Part shown: one piece after another, positions 1 to 8,278 of the stretch | Layout: every line of letters starts with the position of its first letter | How positions within the stretch are numbered: the first letter of the stretch is position 1 | Source: Vagococcus bubulae | GTDB lineage: Bacteria > Bacillota > Bacilli > Lactobacillales > Vagococcaceae | NCBI RefSeq assembly: GCF_003950315.1 | Contig: NZ_NGJT01000002.1 | Span: 62,001 to 126,000, forward strand | Length of the DNA stretch: 64,000 nucleotides | Direction of reading: 5' to 3' | Made by a program: the position numbers and the translations under genes | Notes under the pieces: model-generated | Seen by the model: the letters and a program-made list of their open reading frames with translations, nothing else | Told to the model about the DNA's origin: nothing | Databases searched by the model: none

Positions 1-2061
1 AAAGATACGTTACTTTATGTGGATGGTGTAGAGGTTAAAACATCAAATAAAGGATTATTTGAAGTGAGTGTTCCAATTACTAAAGATAAGACAGTTTTCA
101 ACTTTACACTAGACAAAGAAGGAAATGAACCTTTAGGAACATTACCTATAAAAGTAGATATCGAAGCACCAACTATTCAAGTGCAGGACTTGACAGATGG
201 TGTCATTAATACAACAAAAAATAATTATACAGTAACTGGACAGATAACAGATGCAAAAGAAGCTGTTATATATGATCCAAAAGAAGACGTTTCGACGCCA
301 CTTACATTAGATAATGGGGCATTTTCATATGATTTATCGCTTGTTTACGGGGATAATTTATACTTTGTTATTGCGGCTGACGATGCTGGTAATGAAACCG
401 TTCAACAAGTTGTTATTCACTCATCTGGTACGACAAAATTAGATGATACTTTCATTAAATTTGATAATATCGAATCAAGTTTATCTATTATTAATACAGA
501 GAGTCCTGGCTATGATAAGGAAAATAAAGTGTTAACCATAACAGGTAAATTAGCTTATCCAGTTAAACAGTTTACATTAAATGGAGAGAAAGTTGATTAT
601 GATCCAACGACATTAGCGTTTAGCTACCAAATGAAAAATATTTCAACAGGTTCTTATCGATTAACTGCTTATGCACAAGATGATGATTTAAATAATGGTC
701 GACCTGTTGTTAATTATGGCTATACGATTTGGGTAGATGACAAATTACCAACGTTAACGTTAGACAATGTGGAACAAGATGAGTCAGGAAAACTTGTAGG
801 ATTTACGAATCATAATCCATATGTAGTAAAAGCAACGATTACAGATAACTTAGCTGGGTATAACTTAAGTATCAATCATAATCACGTTCATACTGATTCA
901 GATTATGATGTGTTTAATGAAGCATTTTTTGCTAATCGACCTGCTGTTGATGTAGCATATAAAGTGAAAATATTACCAGAAGAAACATCAAAAATGACAG
1001 CGACACTAACAGATTTAGTTGGGAATAAACAACAGTTAGATTTTGATATTAATCATCATAAAGATGAGGCTATTAGTGCGCCAGAGATTACGTCCAATGA
1101 AACATCATTAACCAATAAGCCAATTGTTCTAACACCAAAAAATAAAGAGTCTGTCATTAAACATGCTGGGAAATTCAGTGCGCCAGAGTTATATTATTCA
1201 ACTGATCAAAACACTTGGACACTTGTGCCAGATACGATAACAGTCAGTGAAAATGGTGATTATTTCTTTAAATACAGTGATAAATATGGAAATGAATCTC
1301 CAGTGACTCAAACAACAATTCAAACTATTCGTTCTGAAGTTAAAGCTCTTCCAACTGTCTCATTAAGCTCATATGGAGGAAAAGAGAAGCAAGTAACGGT
1401 TACTTTAGGTATGACGACAAAGGATGAACATACAAGTATTAAGTATAGTTTGGACGAAGGAAAAACATGGAAAGATTATAAAGATGCCTTTGTTGTGACA
1501 AAAAATAGTGTGCTACAAGTGAAAACAGTTGATACAGCATCTAATGAAAGTCCAGTATTTTCTGAAAATATTATGGTAAAACCATCATCTGTTGAAACGA
1601 CTGATAGTGGTACACAAACAGATTTGCCAACTAAAAAAGAAGATGAAGTGAAACCATCAAAAGAAACGCCATCTGAAAAAGAGGATGAATTAACTAAAGA
1701 TGATGGCAAGAAAGAAAAGGATTCAAACAATGATGATTCTGATAAGTCAAAAGAAACATTACCACCTTTTGATGATAATAAAGATGACTTAAAAGAAGAA
1801 AAAGGTAAAGATAAAAAAGTAGACAAACATATGACATCACAAGCACCAATCGGTTTTATTGATGGAAACACAAGTAAACAGATTACCTCATCAAATCAAT
1901 CATCAGCACAAAGTACGAGACAAGAATCTAATGCAACAAAAGGGTTGCCTAAAACTGGTGAAGTAACGAATAAGAAAGTGTTTATTTTAGGATTATTAAT
2001 GCTATCTTTCGTTTCTATTGGTTGGTTTGGTAAACATAGAAAAGATACAAAAAATAGTTAA
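1..2061 (+). CDS. LPxTG-anchored surface protein, C-terminal part (probably lactocepin/C5a-peptidase-like)
   Basis: The frame is open from base 1, so the gene begins before the window and 686 codons remain; the GTG at 19 is internal. Visible are a series of beta-rich Ig/Fn3-like modules (motifs such as DxAGNE, KVDxxAPTI, DLVGNKQQ, DKYGNESP), then a Lys/Glu/Asp-rich wall-spanning stretch (about residues 540-620), then LPKTG, a hydrophobic segment and a basic tail, which is a sortase A anchor. The module with a hydrophobic 'TDNLAGYNLSIN' core and the 'DLVGN' segment resemble the stalk of subtilisin-type cell-envelope proteinases; this is family knowledge, and the catalytic domain is not in the window. 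It could instead be a non-enzymatic adhesin. Confidence 0.75.
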   Translation, partial: KDTLLYVDGVEVKTSNKGLFEVSVPITKDKTVFNFTLDKEGNEPLGTLPIKVDIEAPTIQVQDLTDGVINTTKNNYTVTGQITDAKEAVIYDPKEDVSTPLTLDNGAFSYDLSLVYGDNLYFVIAADDAGNETVQQVVIHSSGTTKLDDTFIKFDNIESSLSIINTESPGYDKENKVLTITGKLAYPVKQFTLNGEKVDYDPTTLAFSYQMKNISTGSYRLTAYAQDDDLNNGRPVVNYGYTIWVDDKLPTLTLDNVEQDESGKLVGFTNHNPYVVKATITDNLAGYNLSINHNHVHTDSDYDVFNEAFFANRPAVDVAYKVKILPEETSKMTATLTDLVGNKQQLDFDINHHKDEAISAPEITSNETSLTNKPIVLTPKNKESVIKHAGKFSAPELYYSTDQNTWTLVPDTITVSENGDYFFKYSDKYGNESPVTQTTIQTIRSEVKALPTVSLSSYGGKEKQVTVTLGMTTKDEHTSIKYSLDEGKTWKDYKDAFVVTKNSVLQVKTVDTASNESPVFSENIMVKPSSVETTDSGTQTDLPTKKEDEVKPSKETPSEKEDELTKDDGKKEKDSNNDDSDKSKETLPPFDDNKDDLKEEKGKDKKVDKHMTSQAPIGFIDGNTSKQITSSNQSSAQSTRQESNATKGLPKTGEVTNKKVFILGLLMLSFVSIGWFGKHRKDTKNS

Positions 2062-2067
2062 TACATG

Positions 2068-2102
2068 AAAAAGGAGAGGGATAGAATTCCTTCTTCTTTT
2101 TT
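2068..2102 (+). terminator. Probable rho-independent terminator after the LPxTG gene
   Basis: A purine-rich arm (AAAAAGGAGAGGGA) pairs, with several G-U pairs, with the pyrimidine arm TTCCTTCTTCTTTTTT around a short loop. It ends in a T-run. The stem is imperfect. Confidence 0.45.
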
Positions 2103-2200
2103 AAATCCTTTGCAAATAATCTAGCATAAAATGAGAGTCTTGTTTGTTATTGTGGTATAGTTATATCATAAAATACTATAAAAGTGGGGAAGATGTCTTT

Positions 2201-2554
2201 ATGATAAAAGCAGTTGTCAAACAAATTGGAGAACATTCAATGGATGCAAAAGATGAAATGATTATTTTATTTGGAGAAAAAGTGACAGATGAGTTAGAAA
2301 AATTTTCTGTTATTCAAAAAATTGAAACAGATGGACCATTTAATCTTGAAGTAGGTGGAACGATTTTATTTGATGAGCAAGAATATCACATTGTCAAAAT
2401 TGGATCAGTAGCTAACAGACATTTAGACTCTATGGGTCATGTCTCATTAATGTTTAAAAATCCAGAAGGAATGGATGAATTATCTAACGCTATCTATTTA
2501 GAACCATATACATTCCCTACAATTAATGAGGGGACTGTTATTACATATCGTTAG
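2201..2554 (+). CDS. Orphan PTS glucitol/sorbitol-type EIIA-like protein
   Basis: 117 residues. The ATG at 2201 is chosen because GTGGGGA lies just upstream; a longer frame from 2144 has no ribosome site. The sequence aligns by eye along its length with the EIIA-Gut family (SrlB): 'GSVANRHLDSMGHVSLMF' matches the family's GSVAxxxLxxxGHVxLxF block. EIIA-Gut normally takes phosphate from HPr on a histidine near residue 43, but the matching stretch here reads 'SVIQKIETDGPFNL' with no histidine. No sorbitol EIIB, EIIC or dehydrogenase is nearby. It sits 11 bases before an AI-2E-family membrane protein gene and is probably co-transcribed with it. It may be a regulatory or degenerate EIIA fold; function unknown. 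Confidence 0.7.
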   Translation: MIKAVVKQIGEHSMDAKDEMIILFGEKVTDELEKFSVIQKIETDGPFNLEVGGTILFDEQEYHIVKIGSVANRHLDSMGHVSLMFKNPEGMDELSNAIYLEPYTFPTINEGTVITYR

Positions 2555-2565
2555 GGGGAAGGTAG

Positions 2566-3729
2566 TTGAAATTAAAAAAAGAAGGAAATTCTAAGTCCTT
2601 ATTTTATCGTTTATTTTTAAATAATAAACTTGTGACAGGGCTCATGGTTATATTACTGATATTGTTGATATTATTAGTGTTTACGAAAGTATCAAATTTA
2701 TTTACGCCGGTTGCACAATTTTTAGGTATTGTGGGTGTTCCTATCATTGTATCAGGATTGTTGTATTACTTACTGAACCCAGTAGTAAATTTTTTTGAAA
2801 AGCGTGGCATTAAACGTGTTTACACAATAAGTGCCCTGTTTATTACTATTTTAGGGTTAATTATTTGGGGCATTGTTATTTTGATTCCTAAAATAGAATA
2901 CCAAACAAAAAGCTTTATAACAGAATGGCCACATTACTGGGAAATTATTGAGCAAAAGACGACTGAATTTTTGGCGTTACCAGCTTTAAGTGAATTCAGT
3001 GAACCATTTGAGAAATATTTTAATGAGCTGACAGCCTCTATCAGTAGTTTGGCAAAGACTGTTTCAAAGACGACATTTAATAGTTTGGGTAATATTGTAG
3101 GAGCAGTCGCAAATATTGTGGTTATGGTCATTACTGTTCCGTTCATTTTATTTTATTTATTAAAAGATGGAAAACAACTTGTACCTTATATTACACCAGT
3201 GATACCAACTAAGATGAGAAAACCAACACTTAGAGTGTTAGAAGATATTAATAAACAATTGTCTTCTTATGTTAGAGGTCAAGTAACAGTAGCATTCGCA
3301 GTAGCTGTCATGTTTATGATAGGGTTTAGCGTGATAGGTCTGGAGTATAGTGTGACATTGGGGATTTTAGCAGGAGTACTAAATCTGATTCCTTATATAG
3401 GGTCTGCGTTAGCCACTATTCCAGCAATTGTTTTAGCATTGGTTAACGGGCCTAAAATGTTAGTGGCCGTGATTATCGTTTTTATTGTTGAACAAACGAT
3501 TGAAGGACGAGTTGTGTCACCACTTGTTTTGGGCAGTCAATTGGATATTCATCCTATAACCATTATTTTTGTGTTATTATCAGCCGGGAAATTATTTGGT
3601 GTATTAGGTGTTATATTAGGAATACCTGGATATGCTGCTATTAAAGTTGTTGCAATACATGTATTTACTTGGTACAAGGAAGTATCAGGACTATATGAAG
3701 ACGAAGAAGAAACGATAGAAACTCAATAA
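2566..3729 (+). CDS. AI-2E family transporter (PerM-like membrane protein)
   Basis: 387 residues from a TTG start preceded by AGGGGGAAGG. About eight hydrophobic helices are visible: two close together near the N-terminus (about 20-70), one near 80-105, and a cluster from about 170 to 365. The central soluble stretch (about 110-170), 'NLIPYIGSALATIPA' and the C-terminal 'LSAGKLFGVLGVILGIPG' are typical of the AI-2E transporter / PerM family (PF01594). Members have been linked to AI-2 export, Na+/H+ antiport or general efflux, so the substrate cannot be inferred. Likely the second gene of an operon with the EIIA-like gene; a strong terminator follows at once. Confidence 0.85.
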   Translation: MKLKKEGNSKSLFYRLFLNNKLVTGLMVILLILLILLVFTKVSNLFTPVAQFLGIVGVPIIVSGLLYYLLNPVVNFFEKRGIKRVYTISALFITILGLIIWGIVILIPKIEYQTKSFITEWPHYWEIIEQKTTEFLALPALSEFSEPFEKYFNELTASISSLAKTVSKTTFNSLGNIVGAVANIVVMVITVPFILFYLLKDGKQLVPYITPVIPTKMRKPTLRVLEDINKQLSSYVRGQVTVAFAVAVMFMIGFSVIGLEYSVTLGILAGVLNLIPYIGSALATIPAIVLALVNGPKMLVAVIIVFIVEQTIEGRVVSPLVLGSQLDIHPITIIFVLLSAGKLFGVLGVILGIPGYAAIKVVAIHVFTWYKEVSGLYEDEEETIETQ

Positions 3730-3731
3730 AG

Positions 3732-3766
3732 GAAAGACCGTCGAAAAATTTTTGACGGTCTTTTTA
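3732..3766 (+). terminator. Rho-independent terminator
   Basis: Perfect stem AAAGACCGTC / GACGGTCTTT with an A/T loop, followed by T5, directly after the AI-2E-type gene. Confidence 0.9.
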
Positions 3767-3839
3767 TAATGACTAAAACGATTCCAATATTCTTCACATA
3801 TAGTCACAAAAACATTCATAAACAAGTGGTTTAATAAGA

Positions 3840-4430
3840 GTGCTCTTAGCTAAGAAATTCTTTAAAGAACCTTTGAAGGTAGGTTACAAGGTGATTAATC
3901 GTTTTAAAGATATCACAACAATCAAAATAACACTTGTTACATTAATGGTTGTAGCATCCTATTATTTTTTTAATCATGTTAAAGATTCAACACTTACTGT
4001 TATTTCTTTAACAAATGCTGTTTTTGGTATAAGACCCAAAACAATTGACGCCTGGATTTTTTTAAGGTATCGGTTATTAGGCACAGTGATAGGCTGTACG
4101 TTTGGCGTTATATATTTAGCAGTAGCGACTCATTTACCCAAAAACAGTCCGTATATTATTTTTTTGATTCCATTATTTACGTATGTAACAGTTTTTTTAT
4201 CAGGAGGTAGTCAGTCGCCCACCACGGTGAAAGGAGCAGTCATGACGCTAATTACAATGACTTTACTTTGTGCTCCTTCTGGTAGTAATCAATACGCATT
4301 TTACCGGATTATAGCGACTTTTTATGGGTTATTAATTTCTATTTTAGTTAACTGGGTCATTGCACCAACAAAAGAACATCCTTTAAAAGATTTTGAGAAA
4401 AGCTTAGATGATGACACATACTCAAAATGA
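3840..4430 (+). CDS. FUSC / aromatic acid exporter-like membrane protein
   Basis: 196 residues with about six hydrophobic segments (roughly 28-46, 52-68, 78-98, 106-122, 130-146, 153-172) and short charged ends. The pattern 'TLTVISLTNAVFGIRPK...RLLGTVIGCTFGV' with an inner loop of conserved basic residues is typical of the FUSC/ArAE_1 membrane domain. It lacks the cytoplasmic C-terminal domain of longer family members. The start is weak: GTG at 3840 has no clear ribosome site, and downstream TTG/GTG codons are possible. Its 3' end overlaps the convergent LysR gene by nine bases with no terminator between them. Substrate unknown. Confidence 0.65.
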   Translation: MLLAKKFFKEPLKVGYKVINRFKDITTIKITLVTLMVVASYYFFNHVKDSTLTVISLTNAVFGIRPKTIDAWIFLRYRLLGTVIGCTFGVIYLAVATHLPKNSPYIIFLIPLFTYVTVFLSGGSQSPTTVKGAVMTLITMTLLCAPSGSNQYAFYRIIATFYGLLISILVNWVIAPTKEHPLKDFEKSLDDDTYSK

Positions 4431-5276
4431 TAAAAATTCTGTCATAATTTGTGGAAGGTATCTATTTTTTAGATATACCCACTGATAAGAATAAACTAAG
4501 CTAGGATTAGTCACTTTGTGAACATGGATGCTTTTGGGTAATTCACTAAGCAAAAATTCTGGAACAAAACTCACACATTGATTGGTTTTAATCAGTTGTA
4601 AGAGTAACTTGATATCAGTGCAACTTGTGATTCTTTTTTCACTATCAATGGTACGATTTAACCAGAGTACAAGTTCTTTATAAAGTGTTTCTTTTTTATG
4701 TAAAGGTAAAATAATATCATTTGATTGATTTAGTATTTCATTTACTGTCCAGTGTTCGTCATAGTTTTCAGAGTAAACGAGATAAACAGGAACCGTTTCT
4801 TTGCGAGCTGTAACGTACTCTTCTTCGTTAAGAAGATAATGAGTTAATGCGATATCGATTTGTCGATCTTCAAGCATTTCTTTCAATGTAAATGGATCAT
4901 TTTGAAAGAAGTTGAGTTTGACATCAGGAAATTTGTTTAGGTAGTCCTTGATAGCGGCATACAATACAGTAGATAAAAGGGCATCTACACCAATATTAAT
5001 TGATCCTAGTGTTCCAACAGAGCTATCTTGGATACGTTGCTTGGCTAGATTGATTTGGGCAATAATAGATAGTGCTTCATCATACATAATCCGACCACTA
5101 GGAGTAAGATGGTGTTGCTTTTTATGACGTTCAACTAAAACAGTACCTAATTCAGTTTCTAATTGTTTAAGCATTTGACTCAATGCTGATTGGGCAATGT
5201 TTAATCTTTTAGCAGCGTCGGAAATCGTATTTGCTTCGGCAATCGCAACAAAATAAGTGAGTTGTCTTATGTCCAT
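4422..5276 (-). CDS. LysR family transcriptional regulator
   Basis: 284 residues. The ATG is preceded by AAGGAGGAAATCAC on the minus strand. The N-terminal winged helix-turn-helix is clear: 'MDIRQLTYFVAIAEANTI' then 'AAKRLNIAQSALSQMLKQLE' and 'LTPSGRIMYDEA'. From about residue 90 the periplasmic-binding-like effector domain follows ('GSINIGVDALLSTVL...'). The C-terminal part is slightly shorter than the usual 295-300 residues. LysR proteins bind a small effector and often control a divergent gene; here the divergent gene is the small unknown protein at 5426, while the FUSC-like gene is convergent. Target and effector unknown. Confidence 0.9.
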   Translation of the reverse strand: MDIRQLTYFVAIAEANTISDAAKRLNIAQSALSQMLKQLETELGTVLVERHKKQHHLTPSGRIMYDEALSIIAQINLAKQRIQDSSVGTLGSINIGVDALLSTVLYAAIKDYLNKFPDVKLNFFQNDPFTLKEMLEDRQIDIALTHYLLNEEEYVTARKETVPVYLVYSENYDEHWTVNEILNQSNDIILPLHKKETLYKELVLWLNRTIDSEKRITSCTDIKLLLQLIKTNQCVSFVPEFLLSELPKSIHVHKVTNPSLVYSYQWVYLKNRYLPQIMTEFLSF

Positions 5277-5425
5277 GTGATTTCCTCCTTTCTGATTAAA
5301 AAATAGTTAAAAAATGAGATTATTCTAATGATATCAAAAAAAGAGATACACGTCATCAATAAATTGAATAGAAAGTAAAGTTGTTTGTCTTTAAACAACT
5401 AACAGTTAATTATGGAGGGCTTAAC

Positions 5426-5716
5426 ATGGAAACAAAAGAAAAAAAAGAAGAAAAAATTATTAATCACATTGTAAAGAGTATCGAAAAAATGGACAAACAT
5501 TTAGATAGTATAGAACAAGAAGAGGAAACAACTCAGTCAAGGTTAAAAGAATGGTTTTTTGAAAAAGAAACATTGTATGATATCAGACACATACTACATG
5601 AAGTAGATAAGTATGATGGTTATAATTTAAAAAAACTTCAACCAATTGATGAAAATTTTCTTGAACTTGGTCTAGACTCTGAAACAGCTTCTTTCATGAA
5701 AGATTATTTTGGTTAA
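5426..5716 (+). CDS. Small hypothetical protein, acidic and helical
   Basis: 96 residues. ATG at 5426 is preceded by TATGGAGGGCTTAAC, which decides the start against an upstream in-frame codon at 5381. The protein is highly charged, with a Lys/Glu-rich probable coiled coil in the first 45 residues, and ends in 'LGLDSETASFMKDYFG'. No signal peptide or membrane segment is seen and no family is recognised. It is divergent from the LysR gene across about 150 bases, so the regulator could control it (inference only). A bidirectional terminator follows. Confidence 0.65.
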   Translation: METKEKKEEKIINHIVKSIEKMDKHLDSIEQEEETTQSRLKEWFFEKETLYDIRHILHEVDKYDGYNLKKLQPIDENFLELGLDSETASFMKDYFG

Positions 5717-5721
5717 AAATA

Positions 5722-5765
5722 AAAAGTGTGAGCTTGATGATGTAATCAAGTTCACACTTTTTTGT
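5722..5765. terminator. Bidirectional terminator between the small gene and zwf
   Basis: Stem AAAGTGTGA(A/G)CTTGAT pairs with ATCAAGTTCACACTTT. There is a T-run on the plus side and an A-run upstream, which reads as a T-run on the minus strand, so it serves both convergent genes. Confidence 0.85.
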
Positions 5766-5766
5766 T

Positions 5767-7275
5767 TTATAATAATTCTTTTTCTCTATACCATTGGTCT
5801 GGTTCCCAAACCCATGAGCGCCCATCTTTTTCAAGCAAATCAAAGGCTTCTTTAGGGCCCATTGTTCTTGCTGGATAAGTAGGAACTTTAGTTACTTGTT
5901 TATCCCATGCTTGTCTTATAACATCAACAATCTTCCAGGAAGCAGCTACCTCGTCCCAGTGAGTGAAGTTTGTGGCATCTCCTTTTAGACAATCCAAAAG
6001 TAATTTTTCGTAGGCTTCAGGACTATTTTCTAATGTCTCACTTGAATGACGATAATTTAATTTAACAGGGTCCATTGCAAAACCCGGCCCAACTTCTTTA
6101 CCGTTTAACGTTAGAGAAAATCCTTCAGTGGGTTGAATATAAATAGTTAAAATATTTTCAGGAATGTCTTCTGTTTGATCTGAGGTACGAAAAACATTAA
6201 TAGGTGTCGTTTTAAAGACAATGTTAATACGAGTTCCTTTTTCAGTCAGACGTTTCCCAGTACGAATGTAAAATGGAACACCAGCCCAACGGAACGTATC
6301 AATCATTAATTTTCCAGCTACAAACGTTTCAGTTGTTGAGTCTGGATCAACATCTTTTTCTTCGTGGTAACCTAAAAATTGATTATTACCTAAATGGCCT
6401 TTTGAATACTGTCCTCGTACAAAGTTTTCTTGAACTTCATCTTCATTATAGATACGAATCGACTCTAATGCGCTTATTTTTTCAGTTCGAATAGCATGAT
6501 CAGAAAAAATGGTTGGTGGTTCCATAGCAAGAAGAGCAACTACTTGCAAGATATGATTTTGTACCATATCTTTTAATGCGCCACTCTTATCATAATACCC
6601 ACCGCGTTCTTCTACGCCTAAAGATTCTGCTAAAGTGATTTGGACATTGTCAATATAGTAGTGATTCCATAACGATTCAAAAATATTATTCCCAAAGCGA
6701 ATCGCAGAAATATTTTGAACCATCTCTTTTCCTAAGTAATGATCAATACGGAAAATTTGATCTTCAGTAAATGCAGCAGAAATAGAATCATTTAATTCTT
6801 TTGCCGTTTGATAATCTGTTCCAAATGGTTTTTCGATAATTAAACGGTTGAAACCATTTTCACTTAAAATATGCTCAGATTTAATGTGTTGAGCAATTGT
6901 TCCAAAGAAACTTGGTGCCATAGCTAGGTAAAATATACGATTGCCATCTAATTGATAAGTATCATCTAGTTCACTAGCAAGTTTTTCAAGAGTGACGTAC
7001 TCTTGTGTATTGGTAACATTGTGTGCTTGATAATAAAAATGTGATGTAAAAGAATCAAGTTCTTTTGGGGTAGGGTCTAATTCTTGAATACTTTCTGTTA
7101 CGACTTCTCTAAAGTGCTCATTTGTCCATTCACGACGTGCTGTTCCTATGACAGCAAAATGTTTGTTGATGGCTCCTTTACGGAATAAACGAAAAAGAGA
7201 TGGATAAAGTTTTCTTTTAGCTAAATCTCCAGTTCCCCCAAAGATGATGAATAATGCTTTATTGTCTTGTGTCAT
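5767..7275 (-). CDS. zwf: Glucose-6-phosphate 1-dehydrogenase
   Basis: 502 residues, the usual length. The enzyme oxidises glucose-6-phosphate to 6-phosphogluconolactone with NADP+, the entry to the oxidative pentose phosphate pathway, in the cytoplasm. The dinucleotide motif GGTGDLA is at residues 13-19, EKPFG at 148-152, and the active-site signature RIDHYLGKE at 176-184. The start is ATG 7275, preceded by AAGTAGGAAATAAG; the frame runs open to 7356 but a promoter lies in that stretch. It stands alone, without gnd or pgl beside it, and ends at a bidirectional terminator. Confidence 0.97.
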   Translation of the reverse strand: MTQDNKALFIIFGGTGDLAKRKLYPSLFRLFRKGAINKHFAVIGTARREWTNEHFREVVTESIQELDPTPKELDSFTSHFYYQAHNVTNTQEYVTLEKLASELDDTYQLDGNRIFYLAMAPSFFGTIAQHIKSEHILSENGFNRLIIEKPFGTDYQTAKELNDSISAAFTEDQIFRIDHYLGKEMVQNISAIRFGNNIFESLWNHYYIDNVQITLAESLGVEERGGYYDKSGALKDMVQNHILQVVALLAMEPPTIFSDHAIRTEKISALESIRIYNEDEVQENFVRGQYSKGHLGNNQFLGYHEEKDVDPDSTTETFVAGKLMIDTFRWAGVPFYIRTGKRLTEKGTRINIVFKTTPINVFRTSDQTEDIPENILTIYIQPTEGFSLTLNGKEVGPGFAMDPVKLNYRHSSETLENSPEAYEKLLLDCLKGDATNFTHWDEVAASWKIVDVIRQAWDKQVTKVPTYPARTMGPKEAFDLLEKDGRSWVWEPDQWYREKELL

Positions 7276-7327
7276 CTTATTTCCTACTTTCCTAACGATA
7301 TATCTGAATAATCTTATTATTGGTCTT

Positions 7328-7356
7328 ATTTTACTTGTAAAAGACAGACAAATCAA
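7328..7356 (-). promoter_or_regulatory. Probable sigma-A promoter of zwf
   Basis: On the minus strand TTGATT (7356-7351), a 17-base spacer and TAAAAT (7333-7328), about 50 bases upstream of the zwf ATG. Confidence 0.6.
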
Positions 7357-7420
7357 TAAATTAGAGTTTTATGAGAATCTTTTTTACTCAATCGCCATGA
7401 TAAGATAAACATGACTTTTG

Positions 7421-7429
7421 TGATATAAT
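7421..7429 (+). promoter_or_regulatory. Extended -10 promoter element for the acyl-ACP thioesterase gene
   Basis: TGATATAAT is an extended -10 (TGn-TATAAT) 30 bases before the ATG. No good -35 is visible, which is usual for extended -10 promoters. Confidence 0.5.
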
Positions 7430-7458
7430 TGATTAAAAACATATGAGAGGTTGAGAAT

Positions 7459-8190
7459 ATGACAAATACGTTTACTGAAAAGTACACAATTCCATATTAT
7501 GATTGTGATGCTGAAGGGTTATTAAAGGTACCAACCTTAATAAAAATGATGATACGAACATCAGGTAATCAAAGTGACTCTCTAGGAGTGAATGCAGAGT
7601 TACTTAAAAGTTTTAATATTAATTGGATTATTACAGAACATGATTTAACGATTCATTCTCTACCTATGTCTGGGGACAGTGTCTTTGTGACCACCCAAGC
7701 TGAAAGTTATAATAAATATTTTTGTTATCGTAAATTTTGGATACATGATAGTCATCGTAATGAATTAGCCGTTATGGAATCTACGTTTGCTTTGATGGAT
7801 AATACAACCAGAAAAGTTCATGCAGTACCAGATGAGGTAATCGTACCATTTGAATCTGAAAAAACGAAACGAATAAAACGTGGAGAAAAAATTCCAACGC
7901 TGCAATCAGAATCAATCAATCGCTCATTTGATGTCAGCTTTTGGGACATTGATGATAATCATCATGTTAATAATGCTACCTATCCTGCTTGGATGATGGA
8001 TAGTATGTCCTATGATTTTTTGATTAGTCATGTGCCAAGTCGAGTGATGATTAAATTTAATAAAGAGATTCGCTACGGAGAAGCAGTGGATAGCTATATT
8101 GAAGAAATGGATGATAATAAAACGATTCATCAAATAAAATCAGGGGCAGATGTTTGTGCAGATGGTTTGATAGAATGGAAGAAACGTTAG
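7459..8190 (+). CDS. Acyl-ACP thioesterase
   Basis: 243 residues with GAGAGGTTGAGAAT before the ATG. It has the double hot-dog layout of bacterial acyl-ACP thioesterases (PF01643). The N-terminal half includes 'YTIPYYDCDAEGLLKVPTLIKMM'. The C-terminal half carries the active-site region 'FWDIDDNHHVNNATYPAWM', in which the Asn/His pair matches the catalytic residues of plant and bacterial Fat enzymes. It would hydrolyse acyl-ACP to free fatty acid in the cytoplasm. It is a single gene between zwf, which runs the other way, and the opu operon. Confidence 0.9.
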   Translation: MTNTFTEKYTIPYYDCDAEGLLKVPTLIKMMIRTSGNQSDSLGVNAELLKSFNINWIITEHDLTIHSLPMSGDSVFVTTQAESYNKYFCYRKFWIHDSHRNELAVMESTFALMDNTTRKVHAVPDEVIVPFESEKTKRIKRGEKIPTLQSESINRSFDVSFWDIDDNHHVNNATYPAWMMDSMSYDFLISHVPSRVMIKFNKEIRYGEAVDSYIEEMDDNKTIHQIKSGADVCADGLIEWKKR

Positions 8191-8278
8191 TTTAATAATC
8201 AAAATAAATCATATTTGCATATTTAGTTGAAATCGTGCACACTTAAATTAGACAAAATAAAAAGGGAGTTGCGAAGTT

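Noticed and set aside
1476..1871. Minus-strand frame of 131 codons opposite the Lys/Glu-rich wall region
   Set aside because: Ser/Phe-rich translation is the antisense of a Lys/Glu/Asp/Ser repeat region; no ribosome site.
7276..7356. N-terminal extension of zwf to 7356
   Set aside because: The added residues are not like G6PDH, a ribosome site fits ATG 7275, and a promoter lies in this stretch.
8191..8278. Promoter for the opuC operon
   Set aside because: Several TTG-like hexamers are present but none has a fitting -10 at 16-18 bases; not listed.
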